A stretch of DNA of 64,000 bases from Novosphingobium terrae (GCF_017163935.1 NZ_JABVZR010000002.1:1922001-1986000), one strand, 5' to 3'; positions 26,590 to 35,138 are shown, counted from the first letter of the stretch. Numbers and translations are program-made. The notes: generated by a model not told the origin, from the letters alone.

Positions 26590-26653
26590 GAACCGGCATG
26601 CGGCAGGGCCTTGCTGCCCTGTCGCTCCGCCCACACGATGGGGAGTAACACGC

Positions 26654-27568
26654 ATGGTCGAGAGAATTAAGCTGGCCTATGTGGGGGCGACGGGCGACAT
26701 CGATGCCTGGCGCAAGTTCGGCGCGGAGATCCATGGCCTGCAGATCGTGCCCTATGACACGGGCAAGGGCATCAAGTTCCGCATGGATGAGAAGTTCTGG
26801 CGCATTGCCGTTGAGCCGGGCGCGCCGGGCTTCAGCTATCTGGGGCTGGAGCTGGAAACGCCGGAATCCTTCGAAGCCACCGTCGAGCGTGTGCGCGCGG
26901 AAGGCATCGAGATCGCCGAGGATGCCGCTCTGGCCCGCCAGCGCCATGTGAAGCGCGCCGTGCGTTTCACCGGACCGCATGGTGTGGTGATCGAGCTGTG
27001 CTATCAGCTGATGGACGCCACCGAGGATTTCGTCTCCCCCACCGGCGCGCGCTTCCTGACGGGTGAGCATGGCATGGGCCATTTCGCCATGCGTGTGCCC
27101 GATCTGGAGAAGAGCAAGGACTTCTTTGTGCGGGTGCTGGGCATGCGGCACACGGATTCACTCTATTGGCGCGAAACCGACACGCGCGATGATGAGCCTG
27201 ATCGGCTCGGCCATTTCCTGCGTGGCAGCGGGCGGCATCATCTGCTGGCGATGTTGGGTGTGCCCGGTGCTGGCGGCATTCACCATATCTCGCTGGAGGT
27301 CGACCGTCTGGTCACCGTGGGCCGCGCGTGGGACAAGGTGGAGGCCGGGGCCGCGCCCGTGCTGATGACCATCGGCCAGCATGCCAATGATCCCTGCGTT
27401 TCCTATTACTGTGTCTCGCCCTCGGGCTTTGCCTTTGAATATGGCTGGGAAAACGCCATCGTCGATGACGAGAGCTGGACCCCCACCACATGGCTGGGCC
27501 GCGATCTGTGGGGCCATAAGGACGGCGGCGGTACGGTCGAGTCCCTCTATGCGGCGCCCAAGGACTGA
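26654..27568 (+). CDS. Two-domain extradiol (meta-cleavage) dioxygenase, BphC/HsaC-like
   Basis: 304-residue type I extradiol dioxygenase that opens a catechol ring next to the hydroxyls using Fe(II) and O2. The iron ligands fit the BphC spacing: H143 (GMGHFAMRVP), H210/H211 (GGIHHISLEV) and E262 (FEYGWE). Second-sphere residues equivalent to BphC His195, His241 and Tyr250 are also present (GRHHLLAM, GQHANDP, VSYYCVSP). The N-terminal domain lacks these ligands, as usual. GGGGAG precedes the ATG. It is third in the operon, after hydroxylase and hydrolase. The substrate is probably a 3- or 4-substituted catechol, since a C-C hydrolase is provided. Confidence 0.94.
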   Translation: MVERIKLAYVGATGDIDAWRKFGAEIHGLQIVPYDTGKGIKFRMDEKFWRIAVEPGAPGFSYLGLELETPESFEATVERVRAEGIEIAEDAALARQRHVKRAVRFTGPHGVVIELCYQLMDATEDFVSPTGARFLTGEHGMGHFAMRVPDLEKSKDFFVRVLGMRHTDSLYWRETDTRDDEPDRLGHFLRGSGRHHLLAMLGVPGAGGIHHISLEVDRLVTVGRAWDKVEAGAAPVLMTIGQHANDPCVSYYCVSPSGFAFEYGWENAIVDDESWTPTTWLGRDLWGHKDGGGTVESLYAAPKD

Positions 27569-27598
27569 GCATTTTTCTCTTTTTCAGGACGAACAACA

Positions 27599-28438
27599 AT
27601 GAAACTTTCCAGAATTGCGCTGGACGGCAAGCCGGGCGTGGCCATTTCCTCGGATCAGGGCGTGCGCGTGCTGGCCGGGGCCGATCTCGACACGGCCGTA
27701 GCGGGTGGTGAGGCTGCGCTGCGCGAGCTTCATGCCACAGTGGAGCGTGACGGCGTGTCGGTATCGGAAGGCGATCTGCGCTTTCTTCCGCTGCTGGACC
27801 GCTCGCGCAAGATCATCTGTCTGGGGCTGAACTTCTTCGATCATGCCTCGGAAACGGGCAATGCCAAGCCCGCTTTCCCGGTGATCTTCGGCCGTTTCGC
27901 CTCCAGCCTGATTGGCCATGAGGCGGCGATGATCCGCCCCAATCTTTCCGACAAGCTGGATTTCGAGGGCGAGATGGCCGCGATCATCGGCACGGCGGGC
28001 AAGGACATTCCGGTCGATAAGGCGCTGGATCATGTGATCGGCTATTCGGTGTTCAATGACGGGTCGCTGCGCGATTACCAGATGATGACGCCGCAATGGA
28101 TGCCGGGCAAGAATTTCGATGCCACCGGCGCTTTCGGCCCATGGCTGGTCAGCGCGGATGAGCTGCCTGCGGGCGGTGCCGGTCTGATGCTGGAAACGCG
28201 CCTCAACGGCGAGGTTGTCCAGCGTGCCTCCACCAGCGACATGATCTTCGATGTGGCCAACACCATTGCGCTGCTCTCCACCTTCCTGACCCTGGAGCCG
28301 GGCGATGTGCTGGTGATGGGCACACCCTCCGGCGTGGGCGCCGCGCGCAAGCCGCCTCTGTTCATGAAGCCGGGCGATGTCGTTGAGGTGGAAATCGAGC
28401 GCATCGGCCTGCTGCGTAACCCGATCGTGGCGGAATAG
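27599..28438 (+). CDS. Fumarylacetoacetate-hydrolase (FAH) family enzyme
   Basis: 279-residue FAH-fold enzyme. Metal ligands E123 and E125 (LDFEGEMAAIIG) and D154 (VFNDGSLRDYQ) are present, as is the lid/active-site segment MGTPSGVGAARKPP. Family members hydrolyse acylpyruvates, hydrate 2-hydroxypentadienoates or decarboxylate oxalocrotonate. In this operon it most likely acts on the dienoate or acylpyruvate released after ring fission. No HsaE/MhpD-type hydratase, aldolase or acetaldehyde dehydrogenase lies nearby, so lower steps must be encoded elsewhere or follow a different route. AGGA lies 9 bases before the ATG. Confidence 0.9.
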   Translation: MKLSRIALDGKPGVAISSDQGVRVLAGADLDTAVAGGEAALRELHATVERDGVSVSEGDLRFLPLLDRSRKIICLGLNFFDHASETGNAKPAFPVIFGRFASSLIGHEAAMIRPNLSDKLDFEGEMAAIIGTAGKDIPVDKALDHVIGYSVFNDGSLRDYQMMTPQWMPGKNFDATGAFGPWLVSADELPAGGAGLMLETRLNGEVVQRASTSDMIFDVANTIALLSTFLTLEPGDVLVMGTPSGVGAARKPPLFMKPGDVVEVEIERIGLLRNPIVAE

Positions 28439-28540
28439 AGACGAACCGATCGCGAAAAAGCATCTGAGGCCGATTTTCGGATTATAGTGGGCCGCATGGC
28501 CGGCGATACGATCCGGCACACACACAAGAGAGGGTTAGAG

Positions 28541-29629
28541 ATGGGTGATACCGCCAAGCGCCGTCCGGGGATCGATTATCCCCGCATCGCCACCGAGGAA
28601 GCCTTCCTGACGCCTGAATTGCGCGAACTGTACTGGCATTTCTGCAAGAATCTGGCGGAAACCCCCGACACGGCGATTGCCATGCGCCCGCAAAGCGCAC
28701 CGGGCAGCCCGCTTGCGGCCAGATTGCTCGATTTCGATGAGCAGCGCCTGCAGGATATGGATGCCAATGGTGTAGCCGTGCAGATCCTGTCGCTGACCTG
28801 CCCGGGCGTGCAGATCTTCCAGCCTGACGTGGCGAGCGAACTCACACGGCTTGCCAATGATCAGCTCGCCGATGTGATCGCCCGCCATCCCACGCGTTTT
28901 CGCGGGCTGGCCGCCGTCGCGCCGCAAGCCGCCAAGGATGCCCCCGCCGAAATGGAGCGGGCCATCAACAAGCTCGGCCTCAACGGTTTCATCATCAATT
29001 CGCATACCAATGACGAATATCTGGATGACCGGAAATATTGGCCGGTGCTCGAAGCGGCGCAGGCGCTTGACCGGCCCATCTACATCCACCCGCGCGGTGC
29101 CTCCAAGCAGCTGGCGGGGGCCTATGATTTCGGCAATCTGCTCGGGCCGCTCTGGGGTTTCAATGCCGAGGTCAGCACGCATGTTGTGCGCATGATCTAT
29201 GCCGGAGTGTTCGATCAGTTTCCGGACCTCAAGATCGTCATCGGCCATATGGGGGAGACCATCCCCTTCTACCTGTGGCGCTGCGACTTCGGTTGGGAGC
29301 TGGGGCACAAGCTGCCGGAGGGCAAGTTCAGCAAGGCCTTCCGCCGCAATGTGGCGATCACCACCAGCGGCGCGGCGGATTTCGGCACCGATCACGCCCC
29401 GGCAGAACCTGCGCTGCGCTGTTCGATCGAAACGATGGGCGCCGACAACATCATGTGGGCGGTCGATTACCCTTATCAGGCGACGGCGCCGGCTGTGACC
29501 TTCCTCGACAAGGCGAACATCTCCGAGGAGGATCGCGAGAAAATCTACTGGCGCAATGCCGCGCGCATCTTCCGCCTGAACCTCGACAATGTGCCGGGCA
29601 CCACGGATCACCAGACGACCACCGCCTGA
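28541..29629 (+). CDS. LigW-like amidohydrolase-family decarboxylase
   Basis: 362-residue cytoplasmic amidohydrolase-2 protein (no signal peptide). It has E19-E20-A21 (ATEEAF) where most relatives have ExH, then H183 (YIHPRG), H236 (IGHMGE) and D309 (WAVDYPYQ). A three-ligand Glu/His/Asp metal site without the second N-terminal histidine is, as I recall, what 5-carboxyvanillate decarboxylase LigW uses; gamma-resorcylate decarboxylases have ExH. It would remove a ring carboxyl ortho to a hydroxyl and feed a phenol to the hydroxylases. GAGAGG precedes the ATG at 28541; an upstream GTG-led extension is unlikely. It differs strongly from the two exported amidohydrolases. Confidence 0.85.
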   Translation: MGDTAKRRPGIDYPRIATEEAFLTPELRELYWHFCKNLAETPDTAIAMRPQSAPGSPLAARLLDFDEQRLQDMDANGVAVQILSLTCPGVQIFQPDVASELTRLANDQLADVIARHPTRFRGLAAVAPQAAKDAPAEMERAINKLGLNGFIINSHTNDEYLDDRKYWPVLEAAQALDRPIYIHPRGASKQLAGAYDFGNLLGPLWGFNAEVSTHVVRMIYAGVFDQFPDLKIVIGHMGETIPFYLWRCDFGWELGHKLPEGKFSKAFRRNVAITTSGAADFGTDHAPAEPALRCSIETMGADNIMWAVDYPYQATAPAVTFLDKANISEEDREKIYWRNAARIFRLNLDNVPGTTDHQTTTA

Positions 29630-29722
29630 GCTTTGCCATCTGACAGGCCGGATCGGCATGGCCGTCGCAAGCCCAGGACTGCGGCAGCCATATCCCGGCT
29701 ACCCCCTTTTTCCGGAGGTCTT

Positions 29723-30844
29723 ATGACCAGCGCATCCCCCCGTGACATCGTTGCCGCCGTTGTGCGCCAGGCGGGCGGCCCCTTTCTGCTGGAACCGGCT
29801 TTGCTGCGCGGGCCCAAGCCCGATGAGGTGGTCGTTCAACTGGTGGCGACGGGTCTGTGCCATGCCGATATTCTGGCGCGTGATCAGCATTATCCTGCGC
29901 CCTCGGTGCCGCTGGTGCTGGGGCACGAAGGGGCGGGCATCGTGGTGGAGAAGGGCAGCGCCGTCGATCATCTGCAGGTCGGCGATCATGTGGTGCTCAG
30001 CTTTGCCTATTGCGGTGCCTGCGGCGCCTGCGAGAGCGGCGGGCGCGGCTATTGCGACCATTTCACCGAGCTGAACTTCGGCGGTTCAGACGAACATGGC
30101 CATACGGCGATCACCGATCCTGCCGGAAACCCGTTGCATGATCACTTCTTCGGGCAGTCCTCCTTCGCCACTTATGCGGTGGTCAATCAGCGCTATGCGG
30201 TCAGCGTGTCCAAAAGCGTGCCGCTGAACATTCTGGGGCCTTTGGGCTGCGGGGTGCAGACGGGGGCCGGATCGGTGCTGCGCTCGCTGGATATGGCGCC
30301 GGGCAGCAGCTTTGCGGTGTTCGGCGCGGGGGCGGTGGGCCTCAGCGCCCTGCTCGCTTCGCAATTGCGCGACCCCAGAGCAACCATTGTGGTCGATATC
30401 GTGCCCGAACGGCTGGAATTGGCCAGGGAATTGGGCGCGACCCATGTGATCGATGGCCGCTCGGCCAATCTGCTGGAGGCTTTGCGCGATCTGTCGGGCG
30501 GCGGGGTGGATGTCGCGCTGGACACCACGGGCAATTCGCAGGTGATCGAACAGGGCATGCAGGCTTTGGGCAAGCGCGGTTCGATCGGGCTGGTGGCGGG
30601 CGTGCCGGGCGGCAGGGCCAGTTTCGAAATCCTTCCGTTTTTCCTGCGCGGCTGCACCATCCGGGGCATCATCGAGGGCGACAGCATCGCCGAAAGCTTT
30701 ATCCCTGAACTGCTGGAGCATTATGAAGCGGGGCGTTTCCCCTTCGACAAGCTGCTGAGCTTCTATCCCTTCGAGGGCATCAACCAGGCCGTCGAGGATG
30801 CGCTGAGCGGCAAGGCGATCAAGCCGGTGCTGACCATCGGCTGA
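29723..30844 (+). CDS. Zinc-dependent aryl-alcohol dehydrogenase
   Basis: 373-residue medium-chain alcohol dehydrogenase, most like benzyl/aryl-alcohol dehydrogenases (XylB group). Catalytic zinc: C46 (TGLCHAD), H68-E69 (GHEGAG) and a cysteine in LGCGVQTG. Structural zinc: C97, C100, C103 and C111. Nucleotide fold VFGAGAVGLSALLA. A strong GGAGG lies 5 bases before the ATG at 29723. Last gene of the meta-cleavage run, followed by an intrinsic terminator. It would interconvert an aryl alcohol and aldehyde, with the aldehyde dehydrogenase at 8758 finishing to the acid. Confidence 0.92.
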   Translation: MTSASPRDIVAAVVRQAGGPFLLEPALLRGPKPDEVVVQLVATGLCHADILARDQHYPAPSVPLVLGHEGAGIVVEKGSAVDHLQVGDHVVLSFAYCGACGACESGGRGYCDHFTELNFGGSDEHGHTAITDPAGNPLHDHFFGQSSFATYAVVNQRYAVSVSKSVPLNILGPLGCGVQTGAGSVLRSLDMAPGSSFAVFGAGAVGLSALLASQLRDPRATIVVDIVPERLELARELGATHVIDGRSANLLEALRDLSGGGVDVALDTTGNSQVIEQGMQALGKRGSIGLVAGVPGGRASFEILPFFLRGCTIRGIIEGDSIAESFIPELLEHYEAGRFPFDKLLSFYPFEGINQAVEDALSGKAIKPVLTIG

Positions 30845-30881
30845 TCTTTCCAACCTCTCCCATTCACCCTCTCCCCCTATG

Positions 30882-30922
30882 GCTGCGCGCACCGATCTCC
30901 CCCGGTGACGCGCAGCTTTTTT
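30882..30922 (+). terminator. Intrinsic terminator of the meta-cleavage operon
   Basis: Stem GCTGCGCG-CACCG with CGGTG-A-CGCGCAGC, then six Ts, 37 bases after the alcohol dehydrogenase stop codon. A clear rho-independent terminator. Confidence 0.82.
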
Positions 30923-30952
30923 ATGCGCGTTTGGCGCTGGGGAAGGGGCGCG

Positions 30953-30995
30953 AAAAAAAAACGCGGTGCGGACCCAACCCATGATCCACACCGCG
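30953..30995 (-). terminator. Intrinsic terminator of the NmrA-like gene
   Basis: Read on the minus strand: stem CGCGGTG / CACCGCG (30962-30995, 20-base loop) followed by nine Ts, 56 bases after the stop at 31052. Confidence 0.72.
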
Positions 30996-31051
30996 CTTAA
31001 GTCTGGCCTGTGTTCAGGCCCCCATGTTCTGTTCTACGGTGTGTTCTGTTG

Positions 31052-31945
31052 TTATGCCGCGCGCTCCAGCTTCTTGCCGGCCAGGAAGGCGGCGTAATGC
31101 TTGCGCGCGAAATCCTCGATGGTGCTGGGCTCGCGCTTCAGCAGCCAGCGCAGCACATTGACGCTGCCGACATGATCATGCTCGCTGTAGAATTTGCAGA
31201 TCTGGCGCACGATCCGGGCTTCCTCGGGGATGGAATTCAGATCGACATCACCGAACCACATTTTCGCCCAATTGTCCGGGGTGATCTCCTCGACAGCCAC
31301 CGGCTTGCCCGTCACTTTGGCGACGGCATCGGCCACATCCTGCGCGGTGAGCCAGCCGGCGCTGCACAGCTCATAGGTGGCGCCGAAATGATCGCCGCCG
31401 TTGATCAGCACATCGACCGAGACATCGGTCACATCGTCAAGATCGACCATCGACATCCGCCGGTCGAGCGACCAGGCCTGCTTATGCACACCATCGCGGA
31501 AGGCGGGCAGCAGCTCGAAGGCGGTCATGTAATTGGCCGGTTGCAGGATGGTGTAGTTCAGGCCCGAGGCGACCAGCCGCTCCTCCACATCGCGCTTGAA
31601 CTGATGCTGGAACAGGCCGGTGGAAATGGCATGCAGCACCGAGCTGAAGACGAAATGGCCGACGCCCGCCGCCACGGCGGCATCGACCATGGCGATGCCC
31701 AGCTCACGCTCCTGCCGATGGCCGGTGGGGTTGAGGTAATAGACGCCCTGAATACCGTCGAGCGCCCGGGCCATCATGGAGGGTTCGAACAATTCGCCGA
31801 TCAGCACCTCCTGCACGCCCAAGGCGCGCAGGCTTGCCGCCGATTCCTCGGAACGCACCACGCAGCGCAATGCTGCGCCGGCGGCCAGCAGTTTGGGGAC
31901 GAGCAGTTTGCCTTGATTGCCATTGGCAGCGGTGACGAGCAACAT
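31052..31945 (-). CDS. NmrA-like NAD(P)-binding protein / quinone oxidoreductase-like
   Basis: 297-residue atypical SDR of the NmrA/TMR/QOR2 group. Dinucleotide-binding start MLLVTAANGNQGKLLVPKLL (the TGxxGxxG motif in the variant TAANGNQG), then CVVRSEES for the adenosine phosphate, YYLNPTG, and HFVFSSVLHA. It lacks the catalytic YxxxK of true dehydrogenases, so it may be a redox sensor or a quinone reductase. GAGGAGAGG precedes the ATG. Operator O8 lies 120 bases upstream, placing it in the same regulon as the aromatic genes. It ends with its own intrinsic terminator facing the meta-cleavage operon. Confidence 0.87.
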   Translation of the reverse strand: MLLVTAANGNQGKLLVPKLLAAGAALRCVVRSEESAASLRALGVQEVLIGELFEPSMMARALDGIQGVYYLNPTGHRQERELGIAMVDAAVAAGVGHFVFSSVLHAISTGLFQHQFKRDVEERLVASGLNYTILQPANYMTAFELLPAFRDGVHKQAWSLDRRMSMVDLDDVTDVSVDVLINGGDHFGATYELCSAGWLTAQDVADAVAKVTGKPVAVEEITPDNWAKMWFGDVDLNSIPEEARIVRQICKFYSEHDHVGSVNVLRWLLKREPSTIEDFARKHYAAFLAGKKLERAA

Positions 31946-32064
31946 GGATGACCTCTCCTCTTATGTCGCGGGAAGGGCGGGGCCCATGACGCAGGGCTGC
32001 AAAACGTCCCATTCCCGAAGCGATGGCGCCTTGATCGTTGAAGACCGGCGCAGCCTATCAAAAA

Positions 32065-32079
32065 TTGACTTTGAGTCAA
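32065..32079. promoter_or_regulatory. Palindromic operator O8 (TTGACT-TTG-AGTCAA)
   Basis: Perfect 6-3-6 palindrome upstream of the NmrA-like gene, in the 351-base gap 31946-32296. It is the last copy seen in the window and marks the right-hand edge of the putative regulon. Nothing else was recognised in this gap. Confidence 0.75.
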
Positions 32080-32296
32080 TATTTGATGCGACGTCTCGGT
32101 CCAGGTGCCCACAGGCATCATATGCAGCGGGCTTTTCCGCCCATCGAGCGGGCGGTGGCCGTCGATGACAGCCGCAGCAGCGCCTTGCCCTATCCTGTGG
32201 CGTGATGGTCAGGGTGTCGGGTCGCGGAGGAGGAGGGAACAGCTTTCGCGAAAGGGCGGTTGTGCGCGGGGATGGCCTCTTTGTTCGCTGATCCGC

Positions 32297-32458
32297 TCAG
32301 GCCTCTATGCCAAGGAGGGCGTTGGCCTTTCGCTCCAGCAGGTCGGCCCGCAGCCGGTGCCGGTCAGCCTCGGGAGAAACGCCATCACCGGCTTTTTCCC
32401 GCGCTTCGCTGGCCAGCAAGCGGTAATAGGCTGCGTCGATCTGGTCGAACATCGACAT
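32297..32458 (-). CDS. Small hypothetical protein
   Basis: 53-residue frame starting MSMFDQIDAAYYRLLASEAR, then charged helical sequence (PEADRHRLRADLLERKANAL). The pattern of YY, EAREKA and HR.RADLLE resembles short sphingomonad proteins of unknown function that carry a residue pattern of this kind. AGGAAAGGA lies directly upstream and would suit either the ATG at 32458 or the one six bases later. Function unknown; the call rests on the ribosome site and amino-acid pattern only. Confidence 0.5.
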   Translation of the reverse strand: MSMFDQIDAAYYRLLASEAREKAGDGVSPEADRHRLRADLLERKANALLGIEA

Positions 32459-32733
32459 TCCTTTCCTGGCCGTCACCTGAGCGCCTCGCCTTAAACTCTC
32501 CGGCATCGGAATGTTTCCCGGTGACAGCAGACAGGGCCCCACATCACCGCGATGTGATCGGGCTGCATCAGGCCTTGTCAGCAGATCGGCGCCATGACCG
32601 ATGTCAAATTTACGAGCCTTGCCATCGGGCGCGATGGAACCTTGACCACGCGACCCTGTTCGCTGACCATGGTCCAAGTGAGACGCTTGCCTGTGGGATG
32701 CCGCTCCAAATGCTGATTTTTCAAAGTCTATTT

Positions 32734-33180
32734 ATGCCCGCGACGCCGCCGCTGGCTGTCGATGCCGCAGCTCATATCGTTCAACTGGCGTTGACGCCGA
32801 TCTTCCTGCTCACCGGCATTGCCTCTTTGCTGAACGTGTTTTCCACGCGCCTTGGCCGGATTTCCGATCAGGTCGACAAGCTGGACGCTGAAGAAAAGCG
32901 CAGCCCGCGCCGGCTGGCGCGTCTACGGCTGCGCTCCCGCACGCTGGATTTCGCGGTTCTGCTGGCCGCCATCGCGGGCGCTCTGACCTGCGCTGCGGCG
33001 ATGACGCTGTTTGTCGGCGAGATCAAATCGGCCGGTGCGGGGCGCCTGCTGTTCACCCTTTTCGGTGGAGCGCTGGCCTGCTCGATCGCGGCTTTGGCGG
33101 CCTTCAGCATCGAAATGATCCTGGCCGGACGCGGGACGCGGGAACGCGCCGAGGAGGATGAGGAAACCCCTCCGCAATAG
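32734..33180 (+). CDS. DUF2721 membrane protein
   Basis: About 148 residues. It contains HIVQLALTPIFLLTGIASLLNVFSTRLGRI, the DUF2721 signature with its first membrane segment. Two more membrane segments follow (LDFAVLLAAIAGALTCAAAMTLFV and LLFTLFGGALACSIAALAAFSIEMIL), then an acidic tail. The start is uncertain: in-frame ATGs at 32698, 32710 and 32734 all have weak ribosome sites; 32734 gives the usual family length. Function of the family is unknown. No link to neighbouring genes is evident. Confidence 0.8.
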   Translation: MPATPPLAVDAAAHIVQLALTPIFLLTGIASLLNVFSTRLGRISDQVDKLDAEEKRSPRRLARLRLRSRTLDFAVLLAAIAGALTCAAAMTLFVGEIKSAGAGRLLFTLFGGALACSIAALAAFSIEMILAGRGTRERAEEDEETPPQ

Positions 33181-33273
33181 CGGCAAACGCCGGGTGACCA
33201 TTCTCAAACGCGTCTCTTGTCCAGTCAGATTCGCCTGCTCCGCAGCTGATTGAGCAGCCGCCGGGATGAGGCA

Positions 33274-34950
33274 TCAGGCATGCGCCAGCCCCGCCGCGAT
33301 ATCATCCGATTGGCCCGTCGTCGCCCCGGGGCCGAAGGTCGGGCCGCCCTCGGGCTCGCCGAGCGGATCGAAGCTGTCGGCCCGGGCACGGCGCCATTCG
33401 TCGCCCAGTTCGTCATGCATCTCGCCGCGCAGCAGCGCGCCGTGTTCGACGCGGGGATAGAAGGCATCGCCGCGCAGCAGGGCGCCGCTCTGATGGCGGA
33501 TATGCAGGTGCCAGGGTTTCAGATCATGCGGATGGGTGAGGCCCACCGAACCCAGCATCTCGCCCAGCGCGCGCACCGTGTTGCGGTGGAAATTGGCAAC
33601 GCGCGGCGCCTTGTCCTCCACCACAAGCGCGCGCTGGCGGAGCGCGTCCTGCGTGGCGACGCCGGTGGGGCAATGGTTGGTGTGGCAGCTGCGTGACTGG
33701 ATGCAGCCCACCGCGAACATGAAGCTGCGCGCGCAAAGCGCATAATCCGCGCCGATGGCGAACACCCGGCAGAAGTCGAAGGCCGTCACCAGCTTGCCGC
33801 TGCAGCCCAGACGGATGCGGTTGCGCAGCCCCGCGCCGACCAGCGCATTGTGCACGAAGCACAGGCCCTCATTGAGTGGCAGGCCGATATGGTTGCTGAA
33901 TTCGGCGGGCGCGGCACCCGTGCCGCCTTCGCCACCATCGATGACGATGAAATCGGGGGTGATGCCGGTTTCCAGCATCGCCTTGATGATCGCCAGAAAT
34001 TCATAACGATGGCCCACAGCCATCTTGAAGCCGATGGGCTTGCCATCCGACAGCTCACGCAGATGGGCGATAAAGCGGATGAATTCCAGCGGCGTGCCAA
34101 AGGCGCTGTGCGCGGCGGGCGAGACGCAGTCGCGATCCATCGGAATGCCGCGCGTTTCGGCGATTTCGGCAGTGATCTTGGCCTGAGGCAGCACGCCGCC
34201 ATGGCCCGGCTTGGCGCCCTGGCTCAGCTTTAGCTCGATCATCCGCACCTGCGGGTCGAGTGCCTGACGGCGGAACGCCTCGGGGTCGAAGCGGCCATCG
34301 GCGGTGCGGCAGCCGAAATAGCCGGTGGCGATCTGCCAGATCACATCGCCGCCATGCTTGCGGTGATGCTTGCTGATCGATCCCTCGCCGGTGTTATGGG
34401 CAAAGCCGCCCATCTTCGCGCCCAGATTGAGCGCCATGATGGCATTGGCGCTCAGCGCGCCGAAGCTGGTCCCAGAAATGTTGAGCACCGAGGCATCATA
34501 GGGCTGGCGACAGTCCGGCCCGCCGATGGTTACGCGGAAATCGTGACTTTCCAGATCCTTGGGCTTCATCGAATGCGAGATCCAGCCATAGCCCACGGCA
34601 TTGACATCCTTCACCGTGCCGAAGGGCTGGGCATCATGCACATTCTTGGCGCGGCGATAGACCAGCGCGCGATGCTCGCGGCTGAAAGGCACCGGATCGC
34701 GCTCATCCTCGATCATATATTGGCGCAGTTCGGGGCGGATCGATTCCAGAATGAAGCGCATATGGCCGATGACGGGATAGTTGCGCAGGATGGCATGGGT
34801 GGGCTGCATCAGATCGTGGATGCCCACCAGCAGCAGCGGCACCAGCACTGCCAGCGGCAGCGCCCACCATGGGTTGAGGAGGAAAGCCAGCCCCAGACAG
34901 GCGACGGTCAGCACGCCAATGAGCTGAAGCACGAAGTAGCGTGTGATCAT
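33274..34950 (-). CDS. FMN-binding glutamate synthase-like protein, membrane-anchored
   Basis: 558-residue protein resembling the FMN/3Fe-4S synthase domain of glutamate synthase (GltB-like, archaeal-type). The N-terminus has two hydrophobic segments (LIGVLTVACLGLAFLL and ALPLAVLVPLLLVGI), so it is probably membrane-tethered. The core has NISGTSFGALS, GEGSISKHH, GAKPGHGGVLP, IVIDGGEGGTGAAP and the iron-sulfur cysteines of GCIQSRSCHTNHCPTGVATQ. It lacks the glutaminase domain, so it is not a complete glutamate synthase; standalone members are of unclear function. The ATG at 34950 has AAAGGTG 6 bases before it, rather than the GTG nine bases upstream. Confidence 0.9.
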   Translation of the reverse strand: MITRYFVLQLIGVLTVACLGLAFLLNPWWALPLAVLVPLLLVGIHDLMQPTHAILRNYPVIGHMRFILESIRPELRQYMIEDERDPVPFSREHRALVYRRAKNVHDAQPFGTVKDVNAVGYGWISHSMKPKDLESHDFRVTIGGPDCRQPYDASVLNISGTSFGALSANAIMALNLGAKMGGFAHNTGEGSISKHHRKHGGDVIWQIATGYFGCRTADGRFDPEAFRRQALDPQVRMIELKLSQGAKPGHGGVLPQAKITAEIAETRGIPMDRDCVSPAAHSAFGTPLEFIRFIAHLRELSDGKPIGFKMAVGHRYEFLAIIKAMLETGITPDFIVIDGGEGGTGAAPAEFSNHIGLPLNEGLCFVHNALVGAGLRNRIRLGCSGKLVTAFDFCRVFAIGADYALCARSFMFAVGCIQSRSCHTNHCPTGVATQDALRQRALVVEDKAPRVANFHRNTVRALGEMLGSVGLTHPHDLKPWHLHIRHQSGALLRGDAFYPRVEHGALLRGEMHDELGDEWRRARADSFDPLGEPEGGPTFGPGATTGQSDDIAAGLAHA

Positions 34951-35099
34951 GCCGGTCACCTTTCAGGCAGGTTGCTGCGGGGTAGAATGCAAGGCGGGCA
35001 CTCTAGGACAGGCCTGTGACGTTTGAACGACGCCCGGCAAGGCCGCGCCGGAAGGCCTCACGCCGTTCACCGGCAGGTTGCCGGGCCCTCCGAACGCTG

Positions 35100-35116
35100 T
35101 TGCGATTTATTCGCAA
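35100..35116. promoter_or_regulatory. Fur-like palindrome upstream of the sigma factor gene
   Basis: TTGCGA-TTTAT-TCGCAA, a perfect 6-5-6 inverted repeat ending 22 bases before the ECF sigma start codon. The form and position suit an iron-responsive (Fur-type) operator for the following iron-uptake genes; the assignment is inferred from position. Confidence 0.6.
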
Positions 35117-35138
35117 AATGGGCTAGGGCAGGCCAGTC

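Noticed and set aside
17014..30844. Steroid (3-HSA) degradation cluster
   Set aside because: The A-B-C-D-type enzymes resemble Hsa modules, but no ketosteroid dehydrogenase, side-chain or HsaE-F-G genes are present.
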